From Bradyrhizobium viridifuturi (GTDB taxonomy: Bacteria > Pseudomonadota > Alphaproteobacteria > Rhizobiales > Xanthobacteraceae), in assembly GCF_001238275.1 (NCBI RefSeq), contig NZ_LGTB01000003.1, forward strand, positions 62,001-126,000: a DNA stretch of 64,000 bases. The letters are read 5' to 3'. The position numbers were made by a program, and so were the translations under genes. Shown in pieces: positions 19,184 to 27,261 of the stretch. Numbering within the stretch: the stretch's first letter is position 1; every line of letters starts with the position of its first letter. Below the pieces are notes generated by a model. That model was not told where the DNA came from. It made no database searches and saw only the letters and a program-made list of their open reading frames with translations.

Positions 19184-19978
19184 TCAGAACGCGGTGTAGC
19201 CGCCGTCGATCACAAAGCAGTCCGCCGTATGATAGGACGACGCCTTGCTCATCAGATACACGGCGATGCCGCCGAAATCGCTCGGTTCGCCGAAGCGGCG
19301 CACCGGGATGCGCGGCATCACGTTGGCGACGAACTTGTCGTTGGCCATGATGCCGGCGGTCATGTCGCTCTTGATCCAGCCGGGCAGGATCGCGTTCGCG
19401 GTGACGCCGTGGCGGGCGAGCTCGACGGCGAGCGCGCGGCACAGCGCGTTCAGCGCGGCCTTGGTGCCGGCATAGTGCTCGTTGCGCGCGGTGCCGAACA
19501 GCGAGGCGAGGCTTGAGGTCGCGACCAGCCGGCCGAACTTGTCACCGGCTTCGGAGCGCTCGGTCATGTGGCGTGCCGCAGCCTGGAATACGTGGAACAC
19601 ACCGTCGAGATTGGTCGCGAACATCCGTCGCCATTCCTCCTCGGTGCGGTCGATGAAGGAGCGGCGTCCGCCGCCGCCGATGCCGGCATTGGCGAAGCAG
19701 CCGTCGACGCGGCCGAAGGTGTCGAGCGTCGCCTTCATCGCGGTCTTGACCGAGCCGGGATCGCTGACGTCGCAGAATTGGGTGGCGACCTTGCCGGGGC
19801 CGGCCTTCATCGAGGCGGCGGCGTTGGCGTTTTTTTCCGCGTTGCGGCCCCAGATCGCGACGTTGCAGCCGGCAGCGTTGAGCGCCTGCGCGATGCCGAG
19901 GCCGATGCCGCCATTGCCGCCGGTGATGACAGCGACGCGGCCGGTGAGATCGAAGATGCCACTCATTGGGGTTTCCAT
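19184..19978 (-). CDS. Short-chain dehydrogenase/reductase (possible LvaD-like role)
   Basis: This classical SDR of 264 residues has the nucleotide motif TGGNGGIGLGIA, the NAG motif CFANAGIGGGG, the active-site serine in ATSSLASLFG and the YxxxK pair in HYAGTKAAL. The C-terminus contains NAILPGWIKSDMTAG. It should use NAD(H) or NADP(H) for a hydroxyacyl or alcohol substrate. It is divergent from the enoyl-CoA hydratase, kinase and DUF6285 operon, which supports a role in reducing or oxidising the 4-position of an acyl-CoA as LvaD does. This is inference from context. The start could instead be the ATG at 19966 (MSGIFDLTG), which fits the SDR N-terminus better. Confidence 0.9.
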   Translation of the reverse strand: METPMSGIFDLTGRVAVITGGNGGIGLGIAQALNAAGCNVAIWGRNAEKNANAAASMKAGPGKVATQFCDVSDPGSVKTAMKATLDTFGRVDGCFANAGIGGGGRRSFIDRTEEEWRRMFATNLDGVFHVFQAAARHMTERSEAGDKFGRLVATSSLASLFGTARNEHYAGTKAALNALCRALAVELARHGVTANAILPGWIKSDMTAGIMANDKFVANVMPRIPVRRFGEPSDFGGIAVYLMSKASSYHTADCFVIDGGYTAF

Positions 19979-20143
19979 TTGGTTTGGTGCGCGCTAATCA
20001 CGCGTTCACGGATGGGCTTGCCGTCGACCATGGACAAGCCCGGCACAAAAATCAAATATGGGTCCAAATACAGGTCGACCCATCGGCCTACCGCGGTACC
20101 AACCGCCAAGACAACGTAAGCAAGACAACGTAAAGGGGAAACC

Positions 20144-20938
20144 ATGCAGTTCAAGCACGTCACGCTCGACTTCGACGGATCGGTCGCGATCCTTAAACTC
20201 GACCATCAGGAAGTCATGAACGCGGTCTCGATCGACATGCTCGGCGGCCTTGCCGAGGCGCTCGATGCGATCGACGACAAGCTCGACGAGGTGCGCTGCC
20301 TGGTGATCACGGGCGCGGGCCGCGCCTTCTGCACCGGCGCCAATCTGCAGGGCCGCAACCAGCAGGCTAAGCCCGGCAGGAGCAACGCCGGCGCGGCGCT
20401 GGAGACCGCGTTCCATCCGTTCCTGCGCCGATTGCGTAAGCTGCACTGTCCGATCGTCACGGCGGTGAACGGTCCGGCCGCCGGCGCCGGGATGAGTTTT
20501 GCATTGATGGGCGACCTGATCCTGTGCGCGCGTTCGTCCTATTTCCTGCAGGCGTTCCGCCGCATCGGCCTGGTGCCGGATTGCGGTTCGACCTGGCTGT
20601 TGCCGCGGCTGATCGGCAAGGCGCGCTCGGTCGAGCTGTCGCTGCTCGGCGAGCGGCTGCCGGCCGAGAAGGCGCTGGAATGGGGCCTCGTCAACCGCGT
20701 CTATGACGACGCCGCGCTGATGGAGGAAACCATGAAGCTTGCGCACGACCTCGCCAACGGACCGACGATCGCGCTGTCGCTGATCCGCAAGCTCTATTGG
20801 GACAGCCCGGAAAACACCCTCGAAGATCAGCTCAACCTGGAATGCGAGTCGCAGCGGATCGCGGGCCGCGCCGAGGATTTCAAGGAAGGCGTCACCGCAT
20901 TCCTCGAGAAGCGGCCGGCGAAGTTCAAGGGCAAATGA
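20144..20938 (+). CDS. Enoyl-CoA hydratase/isomerase (PaaG-like crotonase)
   Basis: This is a 264-residue crotonase-fold protein. The oxyanion-hole segments are TGAGRAFCTGANL and NGPAAGAGMSFAL. The acidic position falls in RRIGLVPDCGSTWLLPRL, where Asp replaces the second catalytic Glu, as in PaaG-type isomerases. The C-terminus SIRKLYWDSPEN...FLEKRPAKFKGK is standard. A GGGGAAACC site precedes the ATG. Its stop overlaps the start of the kinase gene (ATGA), so the two are co-translated. This places it as a probable isomerase or hydratase for the enoyl-CoA that the kinase/ACAD pair would produce. Confidence 0.9.
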   Translation: MQFKHVTLDFDGSVAILKLDHQEVMNAVSIDMLGGLAEALDAIDDKLDEVRCLVITGAGRAFCTGANLQGRNQQAKPGRSNAGAALETAFHPFLRRLRKLHCPIVTAVNGPAAGAGMSFALMGDLILCARSSYFLQAFRRIGLVPDCGSTWLLPRLIGKARSVELSLLGERLPAEKALEWGLVNRVYDDAALMEETMKLAHDLANGPTIALSLIRKLYWDSPENTLEDQLNLECESQRIAGRAEDFKEGVTAFLEKRPAKFKGK

Positions 20939-21917
20939 TCGAGACCGAACTCAGGCGCTGCGTCGCCGCGTTTCATCCGGGCGCGACCGGCGTCACCGGT
21001 GCGGCAAAGCTCTCCGGCGGCGCCAGCCAGGAGACCTGGACGTTCGACATCATGCATCCGGACGGCAATGTCGGCGCGATCCTGCGCCGCGCGCCGCCCG
21101 GCTACGGTGCCGCGCCCGGCCGCGCCGCCGGCCTCGATGCCGAGGCCACGCTGATGCAGCTCGCGCATGACGCGGGTCTACCGTCGCCGAAGGTGATGCG
21201 TGTGCTGGTGCCGGAAGACGGCCTTGGCCGCGGCTTCATCATGGCGCGGGTCGAAGGCGAGACCATCGCGCGGAAAATTTTGCGCGACGAGGAATATGCG
21301 ACCGCGCGTCCGATGCTGGCCCGCCAGCTCGGCCGCGTCATCGCCGGCATCCATGGCCTGCCGCAGGCCAAGCTGCCGAGCTGCGCAGCCTGACGGCGAC
21401 CAAGGAGATCGAGGATCTCTCCCGCGAGTATCACAGCTTCAACTGGCCGCGGCCGGTGTTCGAGCTGGCGCTGCGCTGGCTGCGCGATCACGATCCCGGG
21501 CCGTCGTCCGAGGTGACGCTGGTGCATGGCGATTTCCGCCACGGCAACCTGATCATCGGTCCCGACGGTGTGCGCGCGGTGCTCGACTGGGAGCTCGCGC
21601 ATTTCGGCGATCCCATGGAGGACCTCGGCTGGATCTGCGTCAACTCCTGGCGCTTCGGCGAGATCGACAAGCCGGTCGGCGGTTTCGGTACCCGCGAAGA
21701 TCTGTTCGCGGGTTATGAGGAAGCCGGCCGCAAGGCCGACCCCGACCGCGTGATGTTCTGGGAAGTGATGGGCACGCTGCGCTGGGGCGTGATGTGCTGC
21801 GGCATGATGCAGCGCTTCCGCGCCGGCCCCGATCATTCGATGGAGCGGGCGATGATCGGCCGCCGCGCATCGGAGACCGAGATCGATCTGTTGCGGTTGC
21901 TGGCTCCGCGCGCATGA
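20935..21917 (+). CDS. APH-family 4-hydroxyacyl-CoA kinase candidate (LvaA/ACAD10-kinase-like), frameshifted as sequenced
   Basis: After repair this is a 327-residue phosphotransferase of the aminoglycoside phosphotransferase fold. It opens with the ATP loop LSGGASQETWTFD. The catalytic loop is HGDFRHGNLIIGPDG and the metal-binding segment is LDWELAHFGDPMEDLGW. This subfamily is the kinase half of mammalian ACAD10/11 and the bacterial LvaA type, which phosphorylates the 4-hydroxyl of acyl-CoAs. It is not an antibiotic-resistance gene. The frame breaks near 21378. One G (CCG(G)AGCTG) converts the premature end SCAA into ELRSLTATKEIEDL and joins the two halves. ATG 20935 overlaps the hydratase stop. 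A DUF6285 gene follows, as a partner subunit would. Confidence 0.82.
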
Positions 21918-21956
21918 TCCCGAAAAGCGGCATCCGGTTTTCGGAATCGATCATGC
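21912..21956. repeat. Short palindromic repeat, GCATGATC family
   Basis: GCATGATC at the left and GATCATGC at the right flank GGCATCCGGTTTTCGG. The left end contains the TGA stop codon of the kinase gene. A degenerate copy is at 166-211. Confidence 0.75.
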
Positions 21957-21977
21957 GCAAAAAAGAGAGCAAATGAC

Positions 21978-22349
21978 ATGCAGGACGAACCGACACCCAC
22001 CGAACTGATCAAGGCCGTCGCCGATTTCCTGCGCAACGAGATCGCGCCTGTGATCAAGGGTCACAACGGCTTCAAGCTGCGCGTCGGCATCAACGCGCTC
22101 GACCTGGTGACCCGGCAGCTCGCGCTCGCGGAAGCAGGCGATGCCACGGAGGCCGCGCGGCTGAAGGCGCTGCTCGGCGCCGACGGCTCGCTGATGGAGC
22201 TGAACCGCGCGCTGTCGGAGAAGATCGCAAGCGGCGAGGTCGATCTGAACACTCCGGGCCTGCCGGAGCATCTCTGGCAGACCACGATGGACAAGCTCGC
22301 TGTCGATCAGCCGAACTACGCGTCCTACAAGAGGGAGTCGGGAAAGTAG
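21978..22349 (+). CDS. DUF6285 protein (LvaB-like small partner)
   Basis: This small soluble protein of 123 residues has no signal peptide or membrane segment. It starts with TELIKAVADFLRNEIAPVIK and contains FKLRVGINALDLVTRQLALA. It ends with PEHLWQTTMDKLAVDQPNYA, matching my memory of the DUF6285 family, which is almost always found next to APH-like kinases. In levulinate metabolism a small protein of this size (LvaB) is needed for kinase activity, and I infer the same here. A GAGAG site precedes the ATG. It is the third gene of the hydratase-kinase-DUF6285 operon. Confidence 0.78.
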   Translation: MQDEPTPTELIKAVADFLRNEIAPVIKGHNGFKLRVGINALDLVTRQLALAEAGDATEAARLKALLGADGSLMELNRALSEKIASGEVDLNTPGLPEHLWQTTMDKLAVDQPNYASYKRESGK

Positions 22350-22418
22350 GATAGGCATAGCGCAAGCATACCCATCACGACGCACGGATGACGCTGATGG
22401 GTATCGCTGCGCTCAATT
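22350..22418. repeat. Inverted repeat, TGATGGGTAT family
   Basis: GGCATAGCGCAAGCATACCCATCA is the left arm and TGATGGGTATCGCTGCGCTC is the partly matching inverted right arm, with about 18 bases between. It lies between convergent genes, directly after the DUF6285 gene. Confidence 0.6.
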
Positions 22419-22438
22419 GGCCGCAATGCATCCAACGC

Positions 22439-22478
22439 CGTCCCGGCCGAGTGTGCAATTGCGCACTCGGCCGGGACG
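22439..22478. repeat. CGTCCCGGCC...GCAATTGC palindrome, copy 1
   Basis: A 40-base palindrome with one mismatch is centred on GCAATTGC and has arms CGTCCCGGCCGAGTG and CACTCGGCCGGGACG. It closely matches the perfect copy at 33836-33879. It could act as a bidirectional transcription end for the two convergent genes around it. Confidence 0.85.
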
Positions 22479-22495
22479 AGGAGTGGAGAGAGCAG

Positions 22496-23275
22496 CTACC
22501 GCCCCAGCCACTTCGGCGGGCGCTTCTCTGAAAACGCCTTCGGGCCCTCGATGTAATCCTGCGAGGCAGCCATCGCCTTCACCGCGGGATATTCGCGCTG
22601 CTCGGTCATCGCCTGCTCGAGCGAGACTTCGAGGCCCTTCTGGATCGCCTGCTTGGAGGCGCGGATCGACATCGGCGAGTTCTTGGTGATGGTCTCGGCC
22701 CAGCGCTCGGCGGCAGCCAGCGCCTCGCCCTGCGGCACCACCTCGTTGACGAAGCCGAGCTCGAGGCCTTCCTTGGCGCTGACGTGGCGCGCGGTCAGGA
22801 TCATGCCCATGGCGCGCTTCAGCCCGATCTGGCGCGGCAGCCGCTGCAGGCCGCCGGCGAGCGCGGCGAGGCCGACGCGCGGCTCGGGCAAGGCAAAGGT
22901 CGCATTCTCCGCGGCGATGATCAGGTCGCAGGCCAGCGCGACCTCGAACCCGCCGCCCATCGCGACGCCGTTGACGGCGGCGATGATCGGCTTGTCGCAG
23001 TCGAAGCGGGTGGTGAGGCCGGCAAAGCCGCCCTTGTCCCAGCCGCGCTTGCCGCCGGCGGCCTGCCATTTCAGGTCGTTGCCGGCGCAGAACGCCTTGT
23101 CGCCGGCGCCGGTGACGATCGCGACCCACTGCTCGGGATCGGCGGAGAAGTCGTCGAACACCTTGTTGAGCTCGAAATGCGCGTCGATGTGCAGCGCGTT
23201 GTAGACCTCGGGCCGCGACAGCGTCACGATGGTGATGGGACCCTTGCGCGTCACCTTGGAGAATTTCAGATCCAT
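22496..23275 (-). CDS. Enoyl-CoA hydratase
   Basis: This 259-residue crotonase protein shows the oxyanion-hole segments TGAGDKAFCAGNDLK and NGVAMGGGFEVALACD and the acidic segment LPEPRVGLAALAGGLQRL, with Glu at the first catalytic position. It ends FSEKRPPKWLGR, a usual C-terminus for the family. A GGGAG site precedes the ATG. It is probably a beta-oxidation hydratase of broad acyl-CoA degradation. The specific substrate cannot be read from the sequence. It is convergent with the DUF6285 operon and divergent from the next acyl-CoA dehydrogenase. Confidence 0.9.
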   Translation of the reverse strand: MDLKFSKVTRKGPITIVTLSRPEVYNALHIDAHFELNKVFDDFSADPEQWVAIVTGAGDKAFCAGNDLKWQAAGGKRGWDKGGFAGLTTRFDCDKPIIAAVNGVAMGGGFEVALACDLIIAAENATFALPEPRVGLAALAGGLQRLPRQIGLKRAMGMILTARHVSAKEGLELGFVNEVVPQGEALAAAERWAETITKNSPMSIRASKQAIQKGLEVSLEQAMTEQREYPAVKAMAASQDYIEGPKAFSEKRPPKWLGR

Positions 23276-23495
23276 GTTTGCTCCCGTCGATTTTCTGCGG
23301 CGAAGAATATTGTCGATATCCTAGCGCCTGCGCGCCGTTCCGTGCCATCCAATTACGCAACGCGACCGCGCGTGCAAGCCTCACCGGCCTGCTTGACTTG
23401 GCCGCGTGCTTCTCACCTTAATCGGTCCGAATGCGGATGCGCGATAGCGTCTAGACGCAAATCCAGAATCAACAAGATCATCGGGAGAGACCGCC

Positions 23496-24770
23496 TTGGA
23501 TTTCAACCTGCCGGCTGACCTGACAGCCTATCTCGCCGAGCTCGACCAATTCATCGAACGCGAGATCAAGCCGCTGGAAGCGGCTGACGACAACATCCGC
23601 TTCTTCGATCATCGCCGCGAATGGGCGCGCACCGATTTCGACAAGGGCGGCCTGCCGCGCCATGAATGGGAGCTCCTGCTGCGCAAGGCCAAGAACCTGG
23701 CTGATGCTGCCGGCCATCTGCGCTTTGCGATCCCGAAGCGCTATGGCGGCAAGGACGGCTCCAATCTCTGGATGGCCGTGATCCGCGAGCATTTCGCCTC
23801 GAAGGGGCTCGGCCTGCACAACGATCTGCAGAACGAGCATTCGATTGTCGGCAATCTGCCGATCGTGACGATGCTCGACCGCTACGGAACCGACGAGCAG
23901 AAGGCGATGATCGACGGCTCGATCACCGGCAAGTACCGCATCACGTTCGGCCTGACCGAGCCGGAGCACGGCTCCGACGCCACGCATATGGAGACCAAAG
24001 CGGTGCAGGCGACCCGCGACAACGTCAAGGGCTGGATCATCAACGGCGAGAAGATGTGGACGACAGGCATGCACGTCGCGACGCACTGCGCGCTGTTTGC
24101 CCGCACCTCGGGCAATGACGGCGACGCGCGTGGCATCAGCTGCTTCCTGGTGCCGGCGAAATCGCCGGGCGTGAAGGTCGAGGAGTACATGTGGACCTTC
24201 AACATGCCGACCGATCATCCGCGGGTCAGCTTCACTGACGTGTTCGTGCCCGAAGACGCGCAGTTCGGCGAGGTCGGCCGCGGCCTGTCGCTGGCGCAAT
24301 GCTTCGTGCACGAGAACCGCATCCGCCAGGCGGCCAGCTCGCTCGGCGCCGCCGTCTACTGCATCAACGAGAGCGTGAAGTATGCGCGCGAGCGCAAGCC
24401 GTTCGGCAAGGCCCTGGCCGAGAACCAGGCGATCCAGTGGCCGCTGGTCGAACTCGCGACCCAGGCCGAGATGCTGCGGCTGTTGATCCGCAAGACCGCC
24501 TGGGAGATGGATCAACTGACCCAGGCCCAGGTCGAGCACACGCTGTCGGACCGGGTCTCGATGTGCAATTTCTGGGCAAACCGGCTGTGCTGCGAAGCCG
24601 CCGACCGCGCGATGCAGGTGCACGGCGGCATGGGCTATTCGCGCCACAAGCCGTTCGAGCACATCTATCGCCATCACCGCCGCTATCGCATCACCGAGGG
24701 CAGCGAGGAGATCCAGAAGCGCAAGGTGGCGGGCTTCCTGTTCGGCTACATGGGAGCCGGCAAGCACTAG
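23496..24770 (+). CDS. Acyl-CoA dehydrogenase
   Basis: This flavoprotein of 424 residues oxidises an acyl-CoA to a 2-enoyl-CoA. Typical segments are TFGLTEPEHGSDATHMETKA, WIINGEKMWTTGMH, the C-terminal QVHGGMGYSRHKPFEHIYRH and the family ending YRITEGSEEIQKRKVAG. The start codon is TTG at 23496, supported by GGGAGAG 6 bases before it and by the natural N-terminus DFNLPADLTAYLAELD. No ATG fits. The 220-base gap upstream, shared with the divergent hydratase, should contain its promoter. A GFA-family gene follows 24 bases later. Confidence 0.92.
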   Translation: MDFNLPADLTAYLAELDQFIEREIKPLEAADDNIRFFDHRREWARTDFDKGGLPRHEWELLLRKAKNLADAAGHLRFAIPKRYGGKDGSNLWMAVIREHFASKGLGLHNDLQNEHSIVGNLPIVTMLDRYGTDEQKAMIDGSITGKYRITFGLTEPEHGSDATHMETKAVQATRDNVKGWIINGEKMWTTGMHVATHCALFARTSGNDGDARGISCFLVPAKSPGVKVEEYMWTFNMPTDHPRVSFTDVFVPEDAQFGEVGRGLSLAQCFVHENRIRQAASSLGAAVYCINESVKYARERKPFGKALAENQAIQWPLVELATQAEMLRLLIRKTAWEMDQLTQAQVEHTLSDRVSMCNFWANRLCCEAADRAMQVHGGMGYSRHKPFEHIYRHHRRYRITEGSEEIQKRKVAGFLFGYMGAGKH

Positions 24771-24794
24771 CACTTCGGCACGAGGAGGCCGAGC

Positions 24795-25268
24795 ATGGAA
24801 GGCGGATGCACCTGCAGAAACGTCCGCTACCGCCTCGACGGCAGGCCGATGATCGTGCACGCCTGCCACTGCACCTGGTGCCAGCGCGAGACCGGCACCG
24901 TGCACGCGCTCAACGCGATGTACGAGGCCGAGCGGGTCGCGCACATCGCAGCCGAGCCGGAGATCGTCGACACGCCGTCGGCGAGCGGCAAGGGGCAGAA
25001 GATCGCCCGCTGCCCGGTCTGCAAGGTCGCGGTGTGGAGCAATTATCCGGGCTCGGGACCTGCCGTGCGCTTCGTCCGCGTCGGCACGCAGGATGATCCG
25101 AGCCAATGCCCGCCCGATGTCCACATCTTCACCTCGTCGAAGCAGCCCTGGGTGACGTTCCCGCCGGGCGCAAAGGTGTTCGCCGAATATTACGATCGAA
25201 GGGAAGTCTGGCCGCAGGAGGCGCAAGAGCGCTGGCGGGTGTTGCGGGAGAGGATGAAGAAGGCTTGA
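24795..25268 (+). CDS. GFA-family (glutathione-dependent formaldehyde-activating enzyme/CENP-V fold) protein
   Basis: This 157-residue zinc protein has the full cysteine pattern of the GFA family: Cys5-x-Cys7, Cys24-x-Cys26-x2-Cys29 (in HACHCTWCQRETG) and Cys73-x2-Cys76. These residues bind a structural and a catalytic zinc. Members can catalyse addition of glutathione to formaldehyde, but many have unrelated or unknown activity. It sits 24 bases after the acyl-CoA dehydrogenase on the same strand and is probably co-transcribed. A GAGGAGGCC site precedes the ATG. Confidence 0.9.
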   Translation: MEGGCTCRNVRYRLDGRPMIVHACHCTWCQRETGTVHALNAMYEAERVAHIAAEPEIVDTPSASGKGQKIARCPVCKVAVWSNYPGSGPAVRFVRVGTQDDPSQCPPDVHIFTSSKQPWVTFPPGAKVFAEYYDRREVWPQEAQERWRVLRERMKKA

Positions 25269-25290
25269 TGCAGGCCACTCTCTCTGTGAT

Positions 25291-25420
25291 CGTCCCTGCG
25301 AAAGCAGGGACCCATAACCACAAGAGGTCGTTGATGCGGTAGGCTGCGGCCCCAGCGTGTTGCCACCTCGAACGACGGTGGTTATGGTCCCGGCTCGCGC
25401 TTTGCTTGGCCGGGACGACG
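25291..25420. repeat. Large composite inverted repeat, CCCATAACCAC family, copy 1
   Basis: The left arm is a CGTCCCTGC-GAAA-GCAGGGAC hairpin followed by CCATAACCAC. The right arm has GGTGGTTATGG followed by a different, CCCGGCTCGCGC-type hairpin ending CCGGGACGAC. So one end is the CCCTGC type and the other the CCCGGC type. It lies between convergent genes. Confidence 0.85.
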
Positions 25421-25427
25421 GAGGGAG

Positions 25428-27008
25428 CTAATTCACCTGCCGGTCCTTGCCCGCCCAATACGGCTCGCGCAGGCTGCGCCGCAGGATCTTGCCCGACGGG
25501 TTGCGCGGCAGCGCCGGGATGAAGTCGACCGATTTCGGCGTCTTGTAGCCGGCGATGCGCTCGCGGGTGAAGTTGATGATGTCGGTCGCGGTCGCGTTCT
25601 TGCCCGGCTTCATCACCACCACGGCCTTCACGGCCTCGCCCCATTTGTCGTCGGGAATGCCGATCACGGCGGCTTCCGCCACATCAGGGTGATCGCACAG
25701 CGCGCTCTCGACCTCGGCCGGATAGATGTTCTCGCCGCCGGAGATGATCATGTCCTTGATGCGGTCGTGGATGTAGAGATAGCCATTCTCGTCCATGTAG
25801 CCGGCATCGCCGGTGCGCAGCCAGCCGTCGCCGTCGATCGTCTTTGCGGTGGCTTCGGGCAGATTCCAGTAGCCGGTCATGTTGGAGCCGGAGCGGGTGG
25901 CGATCTCACCGACTTCGCGCGGCGGCAGCGGCTTGCCGTTCTCGTCGAGAATCGCGAGCTCGACGCCGGCCAGCGCCTTGCCGGCTGAACGCATCCGCTC
26001 GAGCCCTTCGACGTGATCTTCCGGCGGCAGTGCGACGATGGTGCCGGTGGTCTCGGTCATGCCGTACATCTGCACGAAGCCGCATTTGAAGACCTCGATG
26101 CATTCCTTCAGCAGCGCCGCCGGGATCGGCGAAGCGCCGTAGAGCATGTATTTCAGGCGGGAGAAGTCGACCTGCCGCGCGCGCGGCTGCCGCACGACGA
26201 ACTGCATCGCCGCCGGCACCATGAACAGCTTGGTGATGCCGGACTGCTCGAAGAAGTCGAGCACCTTGGTCGGGTCGAACTCGCGCGCGATCACGCCGCG
26301 GGCGCCGTGATAGAGCCCCATCACGCCCCAGCCGGAGCCGCCGATGTGGAAGATCGGCATCGCGACCAGCGAGACGTCGTCGGTGGTCCACCGGTTCCAT
26401 TCCGGCTTGTCGGCCTCGTTGCCACTCTGCACGAGGTTGAGGAAGTTGGCGTGCGACAGCATCGCGCCCTTCGGCTTGCCGGTCGTGCCGGAGGTGTAGA
26501 GCTGGATCGCGATGTCCTTCGGTTCGATCGCAACGCGCGGGTCGTCGCCGCTCTGCGCGTCGCGCCAGGCGACGAAGTCGGGCCACTCCGGCGCGCCGCC
26601 CTCGGTCGTGATGATGCTGCGGACGCTGGGCAGCTTGTCCTTGATATTGCGCGCCTGGGTGATGAATTCGGGGCCGACGAACAGCACGGGCGCCTTGCAG
26701 TCGTCGACGATGAAGGCGACCTCGGGGCCGGCGAGACGCCAGTTCACCGGCGCCATCACCACGCCGGCCTTCATCGCGCCCATCAGCAATTCGAAGTAGA
26801 AATCGCTGTTCTTGCCGAGATAGGCGATGCGCTCGCCCTTCCTGACGCCCATCGCGATCAGCGCGTTGGCGACGCGGTTGGTCTTGACGTCGAATTCCGC
26901 GAAAGAGGTTTGCCGGCCCTCGAACTCATAGGCCAGCGCATCGCCGCGGCTCGTGGCGCGCTCGCGCACCATGTCGGCAAGATTGCTCAGTTTCGGCGCG
27001 TCGGACAT
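25428..27008 (-). CDS. Long-chain acyl-CoA synthetase/AMP-dependent ligase (possible LvaE-like role)
   Basis: This adenylate-forming CoA ligase has 526 residues. Motifs present are the P-loop YTSGTTGKPKGAMLSHANFL, the YGMTETTG motif, the hinge region YLYIHDRIKDMIISGGENIY and the C-terminal lysine in PRNPSGKILRRSLRE. It activates a carboxylic acid to the acyl-CoA at the expense of ATP. I chose ATG 27008 (MSDAPKLSNLADMV), since the longer frame adds a non-family leader. It may be the entry enzyme for the acyl-CoA genes around it, but the chain specificity is unknown. Confidence 0.92.
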   Translation of the reverse strand: MSDAPKLSNLADMVRERATSRGDALAYEFEGRQTSFAEFDVKTNRVANALIAMGVRKGERIAYLGKNSDFYFELLMGAMKAGVVMAPVNWRLAGPEVAFIVDDCKAPVLFVGPEFITQARNIKDKLPSVRSIITTEGGAPEWPDFVAWRDAQSGDDPRVAIEPKDIAIQLYTSGTTGKPKGAMLSHANFLNLVQSGNEADKPEWNRWTTDDVSLVAMPIFHIGGSGWGVMGLYHGARGVIAREFDPTKVLDFFEQSGITKLFMVPAAMQFVVRQPRARQVDFSRLKYMLYGASPIPAALLKECIEVFKCGFVQMYGMTETTGTIVALPPEDHVEGLERMRSAGKALAGVELAILDENGKPLPPREVGEIATRSGSNMTGYWNLPEATAKTIDGDGWLRTGDAGYMDENGYLYIHDRIKDMIISGGENIYPAEVESALCDHPDVAEAAVIGIPDDKWGEAVKAVVVMKPGKNATATDIINFTRERIAGYKTPKSVDFIPALPRNPSGKILRRSLREPYWAGKDRQVN

Positions 27009-27102
27009 GTTTCCCCCGTGACGTCTTGTTTTGTTTGCGCGGAGTGTGGCTGCATCGCGCGGGAAAAACAATACGGGGGATGGTGCAGGACGCGTCCACG
27101 CC

Positions 27103-27233
27103 GTCGTCCCGGGCAAGCGAAGCGCGACCCGAGACCCATAACCACAGGATTGAGTCGTGGGGCGCGCTGTGGCCCCAGCGTGCTCGACGTTTTCGAGGCG
27201 GTGGTTATGGGTCCCTGCTTTCGCAGGGACGAC
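27103..27233. repeat. Large composite inverted repeat, CCCATAACCAC family, copy 2
   Basis: The left arm starts GTCGTCCCGGGCAAGCGAAG and runs into ACCCATAACCACAGG. The right arm is GGTGGTTATGGGTCCCTGC-TTTC-GCAGGGACGAC. The two ends are of different type, in the opposite order to copy 1. Confidence 0.85.
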
Positions 27234-27261
27234 AGCTGAGGGTGAGGCGCAGGCGCGGGCT

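Noticed and set aside
20935..21917. Aminoglycoside resistance gene
   Set aside because: The APH fold is present, but the operon with a hydratase and DUF6285 and the LDWELAHFGDPMEDLGW pattern point to the ACAD10/LvaA-type acyl-CoA kinase group.
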